Counted from the stretch's first letter, positions 26,815 to 35,741 are shown. The stretch: DNA of 64,000 bases from Erysipelothrix sp. HDW6C (GCF_011299615.1 NZ_CP049861.1:2046001-2110000), one strand, 5' to 3'. Notes: generated from the sequence alone by a model not told the origin. Numbers and translations are program-made.

Positions 26815-27473
26815 AGTTGGTATCCCTTTCCACGAATGGTGATCAAGAGATCGTGTTCACTCACCTCATTGAGTTTCTTTCTGATGCGAGCCATATGAAC
26901 ACGCAACACCGAGGAGAACGGATCAAATGTCTCATCGTAGACATGTTCCGCAATGGCTTCGGTTGAAACAACTTCAGGGTGCTTCATGATAATAAACTCC
27001 AAAATATCAAACTCTTTGGGTTTTAAGTCGATGCGTGTGTCGGCGTAGACGACTGTGCGACTTAAAGAATCTAATTCAAGATTGCCCACTTTCACACTTG
27101 AACTGCTTCTACCATAATAGCGACGCACCACAGCATTGATACGTGCATTCAACTCCACAAGTTCAAAGGGTTTGGTGATGTAATCATCGGCACCCAGATT
27201 CAGACCTTTTGTACGGTCGGTGAGACCATCACGAGCACTAATGATAATGATTGGTGTGTTGTTGGTGCTTTCGCGAAGCATGTTTAGGACCTCAAGACCA
27301 TCGACATCGGGAAGATTGAGGTCAAGCAAAATAACATCATAATCATTGATTGAAGCAAGCTCTTCACCATCAAGTCCCATGTGACAAACATCAACCTGAA
27401 AAGAATATCCTTCCAATCCAGATTTCATCGTTTTTGCTAACGCTATATTATCCTCAACCACTAAAACGCGCAT
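26802..27473 (-). CDS. OmpR-family response regulator
   Basis: 223 residues. Receiver domain with EDN acidic pair, phosphorylation Asp in DVILLDLNLP (about 51), switch Thr/Ser in IIISAR and Lys in ITKPF; winged-helix DNA-binding domain (about 125-222) with the LKPKEFDILEFI and RVHMARIRKKL helices. First gene of the operon with kinase, permease, ATPase and HtrA, so it probably autoregulates the whole unit. GGTGG ribosome site. Confidence 0.95.
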   Translation of the reverse strand: MRVLVVEDNIALAKTMKSGLEGYSFQVDVCHMGLDGEELASINDYDVILLDLNLPDVDGLEVLNMLRESTNNTPIIIISARDGLTDRTKGLNLGADDYITKPFELVELNARINAVVRRYYGRSSSSVKVGNLELDSLSRTVVYADTRIDLKPKEFDILEFIIMKHPEVVSTEAIAEHVYDETFDPFSSVLRVHMARIRKKLNEVSEHDLLITIRGKGYQLCED

Positions 27474-27494
27474 ACCAGCACCACCTTTATTTCT

Positions 27495-27500
27495 ATTATA
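27495..27500 (-). promoter_or_regulatory. -10 element of the stress operon
   Basis: TATAAT on the minus strand, 22 bases before the response-regulator start. No convincing -35, as expected of an activator-dependent promoter. Direct repeats for regulator binding were not certain. Confidence 0.45.
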
Positions 27501-27556
27501 ACGATTTATATGTTAATTGAATGTTTACTGTGTGAAAATACTCTAAAAATAGAAAA

Positions 27557-27576
27557 ATGCGCCTTAATAAGCGCAT
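27557..27576 (-). terminator. Terminator of the arsR-like gene
   Basis: ATGCGC/GCGCAT with an 8-base loop followed on the minus strand by TTTTT, four bases after the stop. Confidence 0.8.
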
Positions 27577-27579
27577 GTA

Positions 27580-27915
27580 CTATTCTTGGACATGGTCCAA
27601 GGCTTGTTTGAATATTTCCATTACATGGCTGTCAGCCAAAGAGTAAAATGAGTACTTACCAACCTTATTCACTTTCACAAGATTCATCTTGCGCAGTGAA
27701 GACAATTGGTGCGATACCGCTGATTGTGTCATTCCCAAAACCTCACGCAGATCATCAACACTTACGGTTGCATTGGATAGGATTGTGAAGATTCGCAAAC
27801 GCGTTGGGTCAGCAAACATTTTAAATAAGAGTGACAAGTCATTATAGTCATCATCGGAATGGAGTACTGCTTTCAGTGAATCCATCTCATGTGCTGTAAG
27901 TTCCTTATGGTCCAT
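27580..27915 (-). CDS. ArsR-family metal/redox-type repressor
   Basis: 111 residues, a compact winged helix. The DNA-recognition helix is QSAVSHQLSSLRKMNLV; FADPTRLRIFTIL leads into it, as in ArsR/SmtB proteins. No CxC metal site is visible; the D and H residues in the alpha-5 helix (DSHVMEIFKQALDHVQE) match the zinc-site pattern of CzrA/SmtB-type repressors (DxH...HxxE). It may therefore sense zinc or a similar ion. No efflux pump is adjacent, so the target is unknown. A TATAAT lies upstream (27936-27941). Confidence 0.88.
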   Translation of the reverse strand: MDHKELTAHEMDSLKAVLHSDDDYNDLSLLFKMFADPTRLRIFTILSNATVSVDDLREVLGMTQSAVSHQLSSLRKMNLVKVNKVGKYSFYSLADSHVMEIFKQALDHVQE

Positions 27916-27973
27916 TGTATCACCTTCTTATATCTATTATAGCGCAGACTTTCTCATTCACCTAATCGAAGGC

Positions 27974-28747
27974 TCACTTATGGTTTTGAGCCATTGCATG
28001 GTGTAATGCATCGCCAACCGACTCCACAATCGTATCGGCATATTTCTTCATCGCATCGACTCCATTGCTCATAACATACCCATAATATGCTTTAATCATC
28101 GGCAAATCATTGAAACTATCACCAACTGCGTACACACTGCCTTCCAATTGGTAGTGGTCAACAATCTTAGCAATACCGGTTGCTTTTGTAACGCCTGCAA
28201 CACCTACATCGACATTCTCAACATTTGGAAAGGATACGATGCCTTTATGCTCATACAGATCATTTATCCGGTCCGACAATGCAATGGCTTTATCACCACC
28301 ACTTGTGTGAATGTAAAAGCCACTGGTCCCAGCCTTTACAATTTCTTCCAATTCTGTAATCTCAATATTGGGTTCAAATTCGTCAAGGGCATCTTCATTC
28401 CCGTAAACACGGCACAAACGATAGCCATCAGTCACTCCATAAAATTCAATACCGAAATCATCAATCGTTTGTATCATTTCACGTGCCAAAGACTCATCCA
28501 TGCTGGACGCGAAAATTTCTTCAAGTTCATGTGTTAGGACAGCACCGCCATTAATTCCAATGACAAAATCAAAGGGAATGCCGTATTTTCTCATTTCAAA
28601 AAGAATTGAATCGATGCTTCGTCCTGTGCATATTCCAAATTTATGGCCTTGCTCACGGAAGGTTTCAATTGCATTCAAATCATAATGTGTTACCTCATGA
28701 TTCTTAAATAATGTTCCATCAAAGTCACTCACAAATACATGTTTCAC
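27974..28747 (-). CDS. HAD-IIB phosphatase
   Basis: 257 residues from a GTG at 28747, chosen because GAGGAATG precedes it and it starts one base after the upstream stop. Motif I is DFDGTLF, motif II CTGRS, and GDSFNDLPMI is motif III/IV. The cap is type IIB. Substrate unknown, probably a sugar or cofactor phosphate. Co-transcribed with the oxidoreductase upstream. Confidence 0.85.
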   Translation of the reverse strand: MKHVFVSDFDGTLFKNHEVTHYDLNAIETFREQGHKFGICTGRSIDSILFEMRKYGIPFDFVIGINGGAVLTHELEEIFASSMDESLAREMIQTIDDFGIEFYGVTDGYRLCRVYGNEDALDEFEPNIEITELEEIVKAGTSGFYIHTSGGDKAIALSDRINDLYEHKGIVSFPNVENVDVGVAGVTKATGIAKIVDHYQLEGSVYAVGDSFNDLPMIKAYYGYVMSNGVDAMKKYADTIVESVGDALHHAMAQNHK

Positions 28748-28748
28748 A

Positions 28749-29621
28749 CTACATTCCTCGTTTCTTATGGCGAATATACGCAATCATAGCATACCCCGCA
28801 ATGCAGCCATCCGAGACGGCCTTCGCAATTTGTTGAACACCCGGTGTACAATCTCCAGCTGCGTATAAACCGGGAAGGTTGGTTGCCATTTCTTCATCAA
28901 CAACAAGACGACCATTTTGAACCTCAACGCCTAATTTTGTGGCAAGGTCAGTGGAACTTGCTAAACCAATGGCAATAAATATGCCATCCAGATCGAGTGT
29001 TGCTTTTTCAAGTTCTACGCCACCCACTTTTTCTTCACCATATACTGCAATGACCTTGTCCGTTATAATCTCACAACGCGGATCAAAGTTACCTGTTGGC
29101 GCTTCACCATTTGTGAGGACATAGACCTTCTCAGCAATTTCCACAAGTTCTGCCGCTTCACTGGCAGCGTAATCCGCACTCCCAATAACTGCTACAGTTT
29201 TCTTACGATAAAAAAATCCATCACAGACTGCACAATAGGAAACACCTTTACCATTATAGTTTCGAATCTTTTTAATTCGCGGAATGTTGCGATGTGAACC
29301 GGTAGCAATAAGCACACTCATTGCTTGATAGGTTTCTGTTGTTGTACGGACACTGTACCCTGCTTCATCAAAAGCAATGGATACAACTTCATCACTAATT
29401 ACAGGAATACCCAATTGTTCTGCTTGATCAATGCCACGTTCAATCAACTCGGGACCGCCAATTGATGGAAAGCCATAAAAATTATCAATCACTCGGGCTT
29501 GTTCACTTGCACCAATTCCTTTACCGATTACCAGTGGATCTACATTTCCACGTTTAAGATAGACTGCAGCCTGAATCCCAGCTGGTCCTTTTCCTATAAT
29601 TAATGCGTCTGTTTTAATCAT
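28749..29621 (-). CDS. Thioredoxin-reductase-like flavoprotein
   Basis: 290 residues. FAD site GKGPAG at the N-terminus, redox pair CAVC (SYCAVCDGFF, about 133-136), NAD(P)-site AVIGSADYAASEAAE, and the FAD C-terminal AAGDCT. Full two-domain thioredoxin reductase shape, about 20 residues shorter than TrxB, and the NAD(P) dinucleotide motif is GSADYA rather than GxGxxA, so cofactor use may differ. It may reduce thioredoxin or a similar partner. Own promoter. Confidence 0.85.
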   Translation of the reverse strand: MIKTDALIIGKGPAGIQAAVYLKRGNVDPLVIGKGIGASEQARVIDNFYGFPSIGGPELIERGIDQAEQLGIPVISDEVVSIAFDEAGYSVRTTTETYQAMSVLIATGSHRNIPRIKKIRNYNGKGVSYCAVCDGFFYRKKTVAVIGSADYAASEAAELVEIAEKVYVLTNGEAPTGNFDPRCEIITDKVIAVYGEEKVGGVELEKATLDLDGIFIAIGLASSTDLATKLGVEVQNGRLVVDEEMATNLPGLYAAGDCTPGVQQIAKAVSDGCIAGYAMIAYIRHKKRGM

Positions 29622-29648
29622 TGCCCATCGCTCCTCATTCGTTACCTT

Positions 29649-29677
29649 ATTATATGATAACAGGGAGTACCCTTCAA
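29649..29677 (-). promoter_or_regulatory. Promoter of the flavoprotein gene
   Basis: TTGAAG (29672-29677), 17 bases, TATAAT (29649-29654), 28 bases before the start codon. Confidence 0.7.
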
Positions 29678-29723
29678 GCGAAATTGAAAAGCCTGTGGTA
29701 TTATAAAATAAAAGAGGAACACG

Positions 29724-30182
29724 ATGAAATCAAAAGACGGATACATCATAAATCAAGGACTGACACAACACATTCATAACGGAAGATATGATTCTGCTTA
29801 CAATGGTTGTGGATGGATTGCTGCTTATAATTTTCTTAAAATAAACGGTGTTTCCATGCGCTCGGAAAAAGTACGAACACAACTTCGCCTCATAATGAAG
29901 GGGAAATTCGGTACAAATCCTTTTTCACTCTATCGCTTCTTACGTAGAAATGGTTTCCCCGTTCAGCGTACCTACAGACTTCGTAAAAGCAAAAACTATA
30001 ACTCTGGGATCGTACTGTACTTTACAGGAAAGACCCTACACTACGTTGCATTTTATAAGACATCCGAAGACACCTATCGATTCTTGAATGCCACATATGG
30101 CTTGGAAAACGATATCCGAGCGTTCCCGCAATTTATTGATGAATCCACGAAATTTCCACTTGGAATGATATTAAGTATTTAA
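29724..30182 (+). CDS. Small papain-like cysteine-peptidase-fold protein
   Basis: 152 residues without a signal peptide. NGCGWIAAYNFL near residue 29 is a Gly-Cys-Gly helix start as in C39/papain-like peptidases, and LHYVAFY near 112 supplies a His in a beta strand; FLNATYG near 127 could give the Asn. It lacks transporter or leader-binding parts, so it is not a C39 bacteriocin exporter. Similar stand-alone proteins occur in Bacillota without known substrate. AGAGGAA ribosome site, own terminator. Confidence 0.5.
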   Translation: MKSKDGYIINQGLTQHIHNGRYDSAYNGCGWIAAYNFLKINGVSMRSEKVRTQLRLIMKGKFGTNPFSLYRFLRRNGFPVQRTYRLRKSKNYNSGIVLYFTGKTLHYVAFYKTSEDTYRFLNATYGLENDIRAFPQFIDESTKFPLGMILSI

Positions 30183-30203
30183 GCCACATTGTGGCTTTTT
30201 TTT
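30182..30203 (+). terminator. Terminator of the cysteine-peptidase-like gene
   Basis: AGCCACA/TGTGGCT followed by eight T, starting at the last base of the stop codon. Confidence 0.85.
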
Positions 30204-30232
30204 CTGTCAAAGAAGAAATCCAATGATATGTC

Positions 30233-30261
30233 TTGACAAAGGTCGTTTACAACTGTAATCT
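30233..30261 (+). promoter_or_regulatory. Promoter of the drug-type ABC transporter
   Basis: TTGACA (30233-30238), 17 bases, TAATCT (30256-30261). The first operator box covers the end of the spacer and the -10. Confidence 0.7.
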
Positions 30262-30285
30262 ATAGATGTGTTTACAGTTGTAAAC
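30245..30285 (+). promoter_or_regulatory. Two operator-like palindromes (GTTTACA-NN-TGTAAAC)
   Basis: Box 1 at 30245-30260 (GTTTACAACTGTAATC) and box 2 at 30270-30285 (GTTTACAGTTGTAAAC) share the core TACA-NN-TGTA and lie 25 bases apart. Box 2 has perfect 7-bp arms. The core matches the BlaI/MecI/CopY operator pattern. Placement over and just after the -10 predicts repression of the transporter. No such repressor gene is in the window. Confidence 0.65.
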
Positions 30286-30298
30286 AAGGAGGAACCTT

Positions 30299-31249
30299 AT
30301 GGATAACATTATTCAGGTTAGGAATTTATCAAAGCATTACACAAAGAAGAATGGGGAAGTCTTCGAAGCCGTTCGTGGAATTGACTTCGATGTCCGGCGT
30401 GGTGAAATATTTAGTTTCCTTGGACCCAACGGTGCAGGAAAGAGTACTACAATCAACATGCTTACAACACAAAAAATACCAACATCAGGAACCATAACAA
30501 TCGATGGCAAGTCATTACTTGATGATCCAATCTTTGCACGCAGTAAAATTGGTGTTGTTGCCCAACATAACAATCTTGACCGTGGCTTAACGGCTCGGGA
30601 AAATCTAATCTTTCATGCTCAATATTTTGGCATGAATCTCGCTGATGCCAACCGCAAAGCTGACGAGCTCTTGGAGCGCTTTGGGTTACTGGAATGGCAA
30701 CACGAGTATGTCAAAAGTTTCTCGGGAGGAATGGCACAACGTCTTAAAATTGCCAGAGCAATCGTTCATGACCCTGATGTACTATTCTTAGATGAACCGA
30801 CTACTGGACTCGATCCAGCATACCGAAACATTCTGTGGGAACAAATGATAGCACTCAATAAAAAGGGAACAACCGTTTTTCTCACAACACATTATATGGA
30901 AGAACCCGAACAATTCTCTGATCGCATTGCGATATTTAGTAATGGTGTGATTCAAGCCATTGGCACGACAGAAGAACTCAAAAAGTTGACTCCTTCAAAG
31001 AATATTATCACGATTGCTTTGGAAACACTTGAAGATTACACACTCAATCAAGCCAAGAAACAACATGGCGTTAATGATGTTGTACGTCACAACGAAACAA
31101 CCATGATTCTCTACATGGATGATCTTGAGAATACATCGACCATTCTAAATTGGGTTAACACTCTTGAAATCACCATCAAAAATTTTAGTGTTAGTTCCGC
31201 AACACTTGACGATGTCTTTGTCCATTTGACAACTAAAGGAGCCAAATAA
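30299..31249 (+). CDS. ABC transporter ATPase, DrrA type
   Basis: 316 residues, ATG at 30299 with AAGGAGG. Walker A GPNGAGKST, Q loop VAQHNNL, signature SGGMAQRLKIARA, Walker B VLFLDEPTTGLD, H loop TTHYMEE: all intact. The C-terminal extension (about 225-316) is typical of daunorubicin-resistance (DrrA) ATPases. It drives the membrane partner encoded 2 bases downstream to export hydrophobic compounds. The paired palindromes in its promoter suggest induction by ligand or metal. Confidence 0.93.
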   Translation: MDNIIQVRNLSKHYTKKNGEVFEAVRGIDFDVRRGEIFSFLGPNGAGKSTTINMLTTQKIPTSGTITIDGKSLLDDPIFARSKIGVVAQHNNLDRGLTARENLIFHAQYFGMNLADANRKADELLERFGLLEWQHEYVKSFSGGMAQRLKIARAIVHDPDVLFLDEPTTGLDPAYRNILWEQMIALNKKGTTVFLTTHYMEEPEQFSDRIAIFSNGVIQAIGTTEELKKLTPSKNIITIALETLEDYTLNQAKKQHGVNDVVRHNETTMILYMDDLENTSTILNWVNTLEITIKNFSVSSATLDDVFVHLTTKGAK

Positions 31250-31251
31250 TC

Positions 31252-32040
31252 ATGACACAAAACCACAAATGGTTAACATTCAAAACAATGATCAAACGTG
31301 ACCTCTTAATTCAAGCGCGTGATAAAAATGAATTTATTTTCCGCGTCGCGATGCTTCCACTTATCCTTATCTTTATTTATGGGTTCGTCTTGCCTCGTAT
31401 TGGTGTTGTATCCTCCGAATTTGCAGCAAACATGTTCCCCGGAATGGTGGGCATGTCCCTTCTCTTAACAGGCATTCACGGTACCGCAGTACCACTGACA
31501 ATGGATTTCAACAACTCTCGCGAGATTGAGGACCGTCTCCAAGCTCCTGTCGATACAAAATACATCGCACTTGCAAAGATGTTTGTAGGAATTGTGGAGG
31601 CATGGATTGGCGCGTTAATTGTCTTACCCATCTCCCTTCTCTTTATGAGTCAGCATTTATCGTTTACATTGGCAGGATGGGACTTCGTTGTCTTATTTGG
31701 AATCTTGCTCCTCGCTTCGCTTGCATCTGCTTCACTTGGGCTCCTAGTCGGCACAATTGTAAAACCAATGCAAATTGCAGCAATGTTTCCAGGATTCCTG
31801 ATGCCATTAGTATTCACTGGGGCTATCTTCTTTACATGGAACGCATTGACACCTCTTCTACCTGTCAAGATGTTTGTTCTTATCAATCCTCTCGTTTATA
31901 TTAATGAAGCACTCCGTGGCATCATGAACAGCAATGTTACTTCAATGCCTTTCATTATGAGCATTGGTGGTATCGTATTCTTCACTGTTGTTATGAGTTC
32001 ATTGGGATTCAAGAGATTTATGAAATTAGCAAAGGCATAG
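31252..32040 (+). CDS. ABC-2 type permease, DrrB type
   Basis: 262 residues with six membrane segments and an N-terminal cytoplasmic helix (KTMIKRDLLIQARDKNEFIF) typical of ABC-2 permeases. Forms the exporter with the ATPase upstream; gap of 2 bases. Substrate probably an amphipathic drug or lipid-like molecule. Confidence 0.92.
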   Translation: MTQNHKWLTFKTMIKRDLLIQARDKNEFIFRVAMLPLILIFIYGFVLPRIGVVSSEFAANMFPGMVGMSLLLTGIHGTAVPLTMDFNNSREIEDRLQAPVDTKYIALAKMFVGIVEAWIGALIVLPISLLFMSQHLSFTLAGWDFVVLFGILLLASLASASLGLLVGTIVKPMQIAAMFPGFLMPLVFTGAIFFTWNALTPLLPVKMFVLINPLVYINEALRGIMNSNVTSMPFIMSIGGIVFFTVVMSSLGFKRFMKLAKA

Positions 32041-32043
32041 AAA

Positions 32044-32065
32044 AAGGACACCGCAAGGTGTCCTT
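32044..32065. terminator. Terminator between convergent genes
   Basis: AAGGACACC/GGTGTCCTT with a GCAA loop. The minus strand has TTTTT after it, so it mainly ends the surface-protein gene; it may also slow plus-strand transcription. Confidence 0.8.
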
Positions 32066-32071
32066 CATCAA

Positions 32072-33805
32072 TTATTTACGTTTCTTTTGAATCGCTACTA
32101 CTGCAAGACCAAGTCCTACAAGCAAGATTCCACCGCTATGGCTTGCAACGCCTGTTGCAGGCAAAGTAGGCCCTGGAGTTGGTTTCACTTCCGGGGTTAC
32201 CTCTGGTTTTACTTCAGGGGTTGGATTGACACCATTAGGTGTCCATGTTGCTTTTAAGAGCATATTTCCATTGACAGCGTCAGTTGCAAAATTCCACGCA
32301 ACACCATTGTACATCCATCCACTGAATGTATAGCCAGCTTTTGTTGGCACAGTTGGTGCACTAATCGTTGAACCTGCGACGATATTTTTGAGTGGCGCAA
32401 CAGCACTTCCACCATCTGAGTCAAAGCTTACTGTATAGGATAAGACAACAACTGGGTTCTCTTCCCACACTGCAACAAGTGTCATATCACCCATTACTTG
32501 GTCACTCATAAAGTTCCATGCAACACCATTGTGGGTCCATCCTGTTAAGGTATAGCCATCTTTCGTTGGCATTGGTGGTTGAATTGACGATCCTTCCGCT
32601 ACATCTGTAAGCGGAAATACTTCGCTTCCGCCATTACTATCAAATGTAACAGTGTATGTTGGAACCGGTAATTGTGATACGCCATATTCATAGTGAATAT
32701 CCAATTTATGTCCTGTCATCCAATTTGCGGGTGGCCAATAAGGAACAAATTCAGGATTATCAAATGGATCACCATCCATTTCAAATGGATATGCCCCCAA
32801 TTTGTCATGACTTGCTTCGTCATTTAAATATAATGTTTCACTTACTGTAGGGTTCTTCCACTCAGGATTATTGTTTCCCGAGACAAAGCCAACAGATGCA
32901 CCCGATGTAACGGAACTGCTTGGGTTTACATCCTGAACTGGACTGCCGAAATCGTCAACATGGTAGAATGCACCAATATATGTGCGTGCTGGTAAATCTT
33001 GAGTAACAACATAACTGTCTGTTTCATAGAAAACAGAGTCAGCTCCGAATATTCCAAGATGTGATAATTCTCCAGTACGTCCGCGTTCTGTTCGAGTGTT
33101 ACCAACATTGTGACGGCTTTGGATTAGAATCGGTGTATTCTTCATCGCACTGATTCCTGTAGAAAGATTATTGTATGCAAAGAAATCTTCTTTTGATTTG
33201 ATTTCTGTTTCTGTTTTTCCTACTGGTGATGGATTTTCACGATCTTGACGGTTCATGTATGTCGAGATTGTAATACTACGTGTGATTTTCTCACCAATAA
33301 GTAATTTAACAGTATACTCATTATTTACACCATCATATGCAGGAACCAAACTCTTCAATCCATCAATTCGTACCATGACGATATTTGATGTAGGAAGCGC
33401 AAGTCCATGCTCTGTATTTAATTGAGCAACTGATTTATAATAGTCAGAGAAATATTCATCATAATCAACGTACCCTGACTCGGTTGCAACCAAATCATAG
33501 GTATTATAATCACCATAGTAGTATTCAATATTTACTTTGGGACGGTGACGTGTAATGGTTACCGAATCCAATTCGTATAAGTCACGACCACGTGTAAATG
33601 TTGTAACATCTTCACCAAGATGATTGATAAGTAAGTTTGTGTTTGCATCTAATGCGATGCTTTGTGTAGACCCCATTGGGCTATCTTCAATATTCGCTGA
33701 CGATTCAACATTAACAGCATCAGTTTCATCTGCATTAATACGCAGCGATCCAATTCCTATAATTAACGTTAACGCAACGAACAAGGGCATGATTCTCTTG
33801 TACAT
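32072..33805 (-). CDS. LPATG-anchored surface protein with two InlB-type repeats
   Basis: 577 residues. Signal peptide (1-25), a unique region (about 45-375), two Listeria/Bacteroides repeats (about 385-455 and 460-530; YTVTFDSNGG...GWTHNGVAWNF...AVW and YTVSFDSDGG...GWMYNGVAWNF...ATW), a Pro-rich wall span (repeats of PEVKPEV), then LPATG, a hydrophobic stretch and KKRK, a canonical sortase A signal. Exposed on the cell wall; adhesion or matrix binding is likely by analogy to internalins and unproven. AAGGAGG before the ATG. Confidence 0.88.
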   Translation of the reverse strand: MYKRIMPLFVALTLIIGIGSLRINADETDAVNVESSANIEDSPMGSTQSIALDANTNLLINHLGEDVTTFTRGRDLYELDSVTITRHRPKVNIEYYYGDYNTYDLVATESGYVDYDEYFSDYYKSVAQLNTEHGLALPTSNIVMVRIDGLKSLVPAYDGVNNEYTVKLLIGEKITRSITISTYMNRQDRENPSPVGKTETEIKSKEDFFAYNNLSTGISAMKNTPILIQSRHNVGNTRTERGRTGELSHLGIFGADSVFYETDSYVVTQDLPARTYIGAFYHVDDFGSPVQDVNPSSSVTSGASVGFVSGNNNPEWKNPTVSETLYLNDEASHDKLGAYPFEMDGDPFDNPEFVPYWPPANWMTGHKLDIHYEYGVSQLPVPTYTVTFDSNGGSEVFPLTDVAEGSSIQPPMPTKDGYTLTGWTHNGVAWNFMSDQVMGDMTLVAVWEENPVVVLSYTVSFDSDGGSAVAPLKNIVAGSTISAPTVPTKAGYTFSGWMYNGVAWNFATDAVNGNMLLKATWTPNGVNPTPEVKPEVTPEVKPTPGPTLPATGVASHSGGILLVGLGLAVVAIQKKRK

Positions 33806-33993
33806 TGTGCCTCCTTGGATTGTTTGTTTAATTTAACAATCTTCACAAGCATATAATAACAATACACAAACCACATATTCTTCAAATGTAATGAGAATGG
33901 CTATCAATGTCATGAACGTACCGTTTTCTATCATATCGATGTTTTCGTGCAATTTAGTTTCCGCAATTATTTCTTGATTTTACCAAATAAGTA

Positions 33994-34021
33994 TTGAATT
34001 TTAACACCATAGCGTTATAAT
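33994..34021 (+). promoter_or_regulatory. Promoter of tRNA-Lys
   Basis: TTGAAT (33994-33999), 16 bases, TATAAT (34016-34021), 10 bases before the mature tRNA. Confidence 0.7.
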
Positions 34022-34031
34022 ATACTAGCAT

Positions 34032-34107
34032 GCTCCGTTAGCTCAGTCGGTAGAGCAACTGACTCTTAATCAGTGGGTCCACGGTTCGAGCCCGTGACGG
34101 AGCACCA
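34032..34107 (+). tRNA. tRNA-Lys (anticodon CTT)
   Basis: Complete cloverleaf: acceptor GCTCCGT/ACGGAGC, D arm GCTCAGTCGGTAGAGC, anticodon stem-loop CTGACTCTTAATCAG with CTT, T arm with GGTTCGAGCC, discriminator A and encoded CCA at 34105-34107. Confidence 0.97.
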
Positions 34108-34118
34108 ATGATACATTT

Positions 34119-34141
34119 AACCACCTAAAGGGTGGTTTTTT
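34119..34141 (+). terminator. Terminator of tRNA-Lys
   Basis: AACCACC/GGTGGTT followed by six T, 12 bases after CCA. Confidence 0.85.
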
Positions 34142-34166
34142 CATGGTTAACACTCTGCATAAGAAA

Positions 34167-34185
34167 AGACAGCACTTCGCTGTCT
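34167..34185 (-). terminator. Terminator of uppP
   Basis: AGACAGC/GCTGTCT with a 5-base loop followed on the minus strand by TTTTC, 6 bases after the stop. Confidence 0.7.
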
Positions 34186-34191
34186 CTTTTA

Positions 34192-35025
34192 TTATTTAAT
34201 AAACGCAAACACAATCAGTACAACGATTCCCAAGGCAATACGGTACCAACCAAATACTTTGAAGTCATGTTTTTTAATGTAGTTCATGAGGAAGCGAATG
34301 GCAAAGACAGAAACTACGAATGCTACGACCATTCCAACAATTAATAAGATTGCCTCTTGGAACGTAAATGCGAAGCCCATTTTAACAAGTTTTAGAAGGC
34401 TTGCTCCAAACATTACGGGAACTGCCATAAAGAACGTAAACTCTGCTGCAACATAACGTGACACACCAATCATTAATGCACCTACAATAGTGGCTCCTGA
34501 GCGTGATGTTCCTGGGAAAATTGCTGCGATCAATTGGAACACACCAATGATAATTGCCGTTTGATAAGTAATTTCTGATATTTTTGTAATCTTAGGTTTT
34601 CGACCCTTGTTGCGATTTTCTACAACAATAAAGAATATACCAAATAGAATTAACATGATTGCAACACTTGTTGAGTTGTAGAAGTATTTGTTGAACACGT
34701 CATCAAATAGAATACCGATAACCGCTGCAGGCACACATGCTACAACAATCTTCATCCACATGCTGAAGATTTCCGGGGAAATTGTCACACCATTTCCTTT
34801 GCGTTTAAACGGCCACAACTTATTCCAGTACAGTACAACAACTGCTAATATCGAACCCAATTGAACAACAACTAGGAAAACCGACATGAACTGTTCGCTG
34901 ACCGAAATTTTCAAAAATTCATCCACAAGAATCATGTGTCCTGTGCTACTAATTGGCAACCATTCTGTAATTCCTTGTACAACACCTAGAAATATTATTT
35001 TAAGTAAATTAATAAAAAACTCCAT
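34192..35025 (-). CDS. uppP: Undecaprenyl-diphosphate phosphatase
   Basis: 277 residues, eight or so membrane segments. Both BacA/UppP signature regions are intact: [14 protein letters not shown] near residue 20 and [10 protein letters not shown] near 175, which supply the catalytic Glu, Ser and Arg. It recycles the C55 lipid carrier for peptidoglycan synthesis and gives bacitracin tolerance. Monocistronic. Confidence 0.95.
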   Translation of the reverse strand: MEFFINLLKIIFLGVVQGITEWLPISSTGHMILVDEFLKISVSEQFMSVFLVVVQLGSILAVVVLYWNKLWPFKRKGNGVTISPEIFSMWMKIVVACVPAAVIGILFDDVFNKYFYNSTSVAIMLILFGIFFIVVENRNKGRKPKITKISEITYQTAIIIGVFQLIAAIFPGTSRSGATIVGALMIGVSRYVAAEFTFFMAVPVMFGASLLKLVKMGFAFTFQEAILLIVGMVVAFVVSVFAIRFLMNYIKKHDFKVFGWYRIALGIVVLIVFAFIK

Positions 35026-35181
35026 AAGTCCTCCTCATTAATACAACACTTCCTAAATTCTACCATAATTACAATTGAAGTACGATATTCATTCGTACTT
35101 TCTTTGTTACAGTTTTGTTAGGAAGCAAGTGAATATATCTTCAATTCTATCGACACTGAATGAATGCATCATTCTAATAAA

Positions 35182-35200
35182 AAACACACTGAGTGTGTTT
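35182..35200 (-). terminator. Terminator overlapping the lemA stop
   Basis: AAACACAC/GTGTGTTT with a 3-base loop; the stop codon at 35199-35201 overlaps the outer end of the stem. Confidence 0.75.
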
Positions 35201-35741
35201 AGTCTTGCAAGTCAACAATAGGCAAAGCATGTTCAGCTGCCTCTGCTTCAAAGAATACTCCTGGCTTCATCTTAACGGTTGCATTAAAGAGTGTCCCTGG
35301 GAACGTTGAAATCGCAGTATTCAACTCAGCAACCTTGCGATTCAGCAATCGGCGTGCGGCTTGGAGGTGTTCTTCAACATCAACTAATGCTTTTTGTAAA
35401 TTTAGAAATTGTGTGTCTGCCTTCAAGTCTGGATATGCTTCCGCGATTGCAAGGACACGATTCACCACTTCATTCATTTGTTCATTGTAGGTATCGCGAT
35501 TGATCAATGCTTCATTGCGTTTCGTTACAACAAGTTCAAGCACACGCTTCTCGTGTTCCATATAACCCTTAACTGTATTTACAAGGTTGGGAATCAATGC
35601 AAATCGTTTTGACAAAGCAACATCGATACCTGATGATGCTTCTTGCATTTCAATATTTAACCGTTTCACACGATTGTAGAAACCAATATACATGATAACG
35701 ATGATTCCTATAATTGCGAGCAGTATCCAAATAAATTCCAT
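35199..35741 (-). CDS. lemA: LemA-family protein
   Basis: 180 residues. One N-terminal membrane segment (about 3-22) then a long helical cytoplasmic domain with the family core FALIPNLVNTVKGYMEHEK and LNTAISTFPGTLFN. LemA forms helical bundles, widely conserved, role unknown, often linked to the envelope. TAATG overlap with the DUF3137 gene, a recurrent LemA partner. Confidence 0.92.
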   Translation of the reverse strand: MEFIWILLAIIGIIVIMYIGFYNRVKRLNIEMQEASSGIDVALSKRFALIPNLVNTVKGYMEHEKRVLELVVTKRNEALINRDTYNEQMNEVVNRVLAIAEAYPDLKADTQFLNLQKALVDVEEHLQAARRLLNRKVAELNTAISTFPGTLFNATVKMKPGVFFEAEAAEHALPIVDLQD

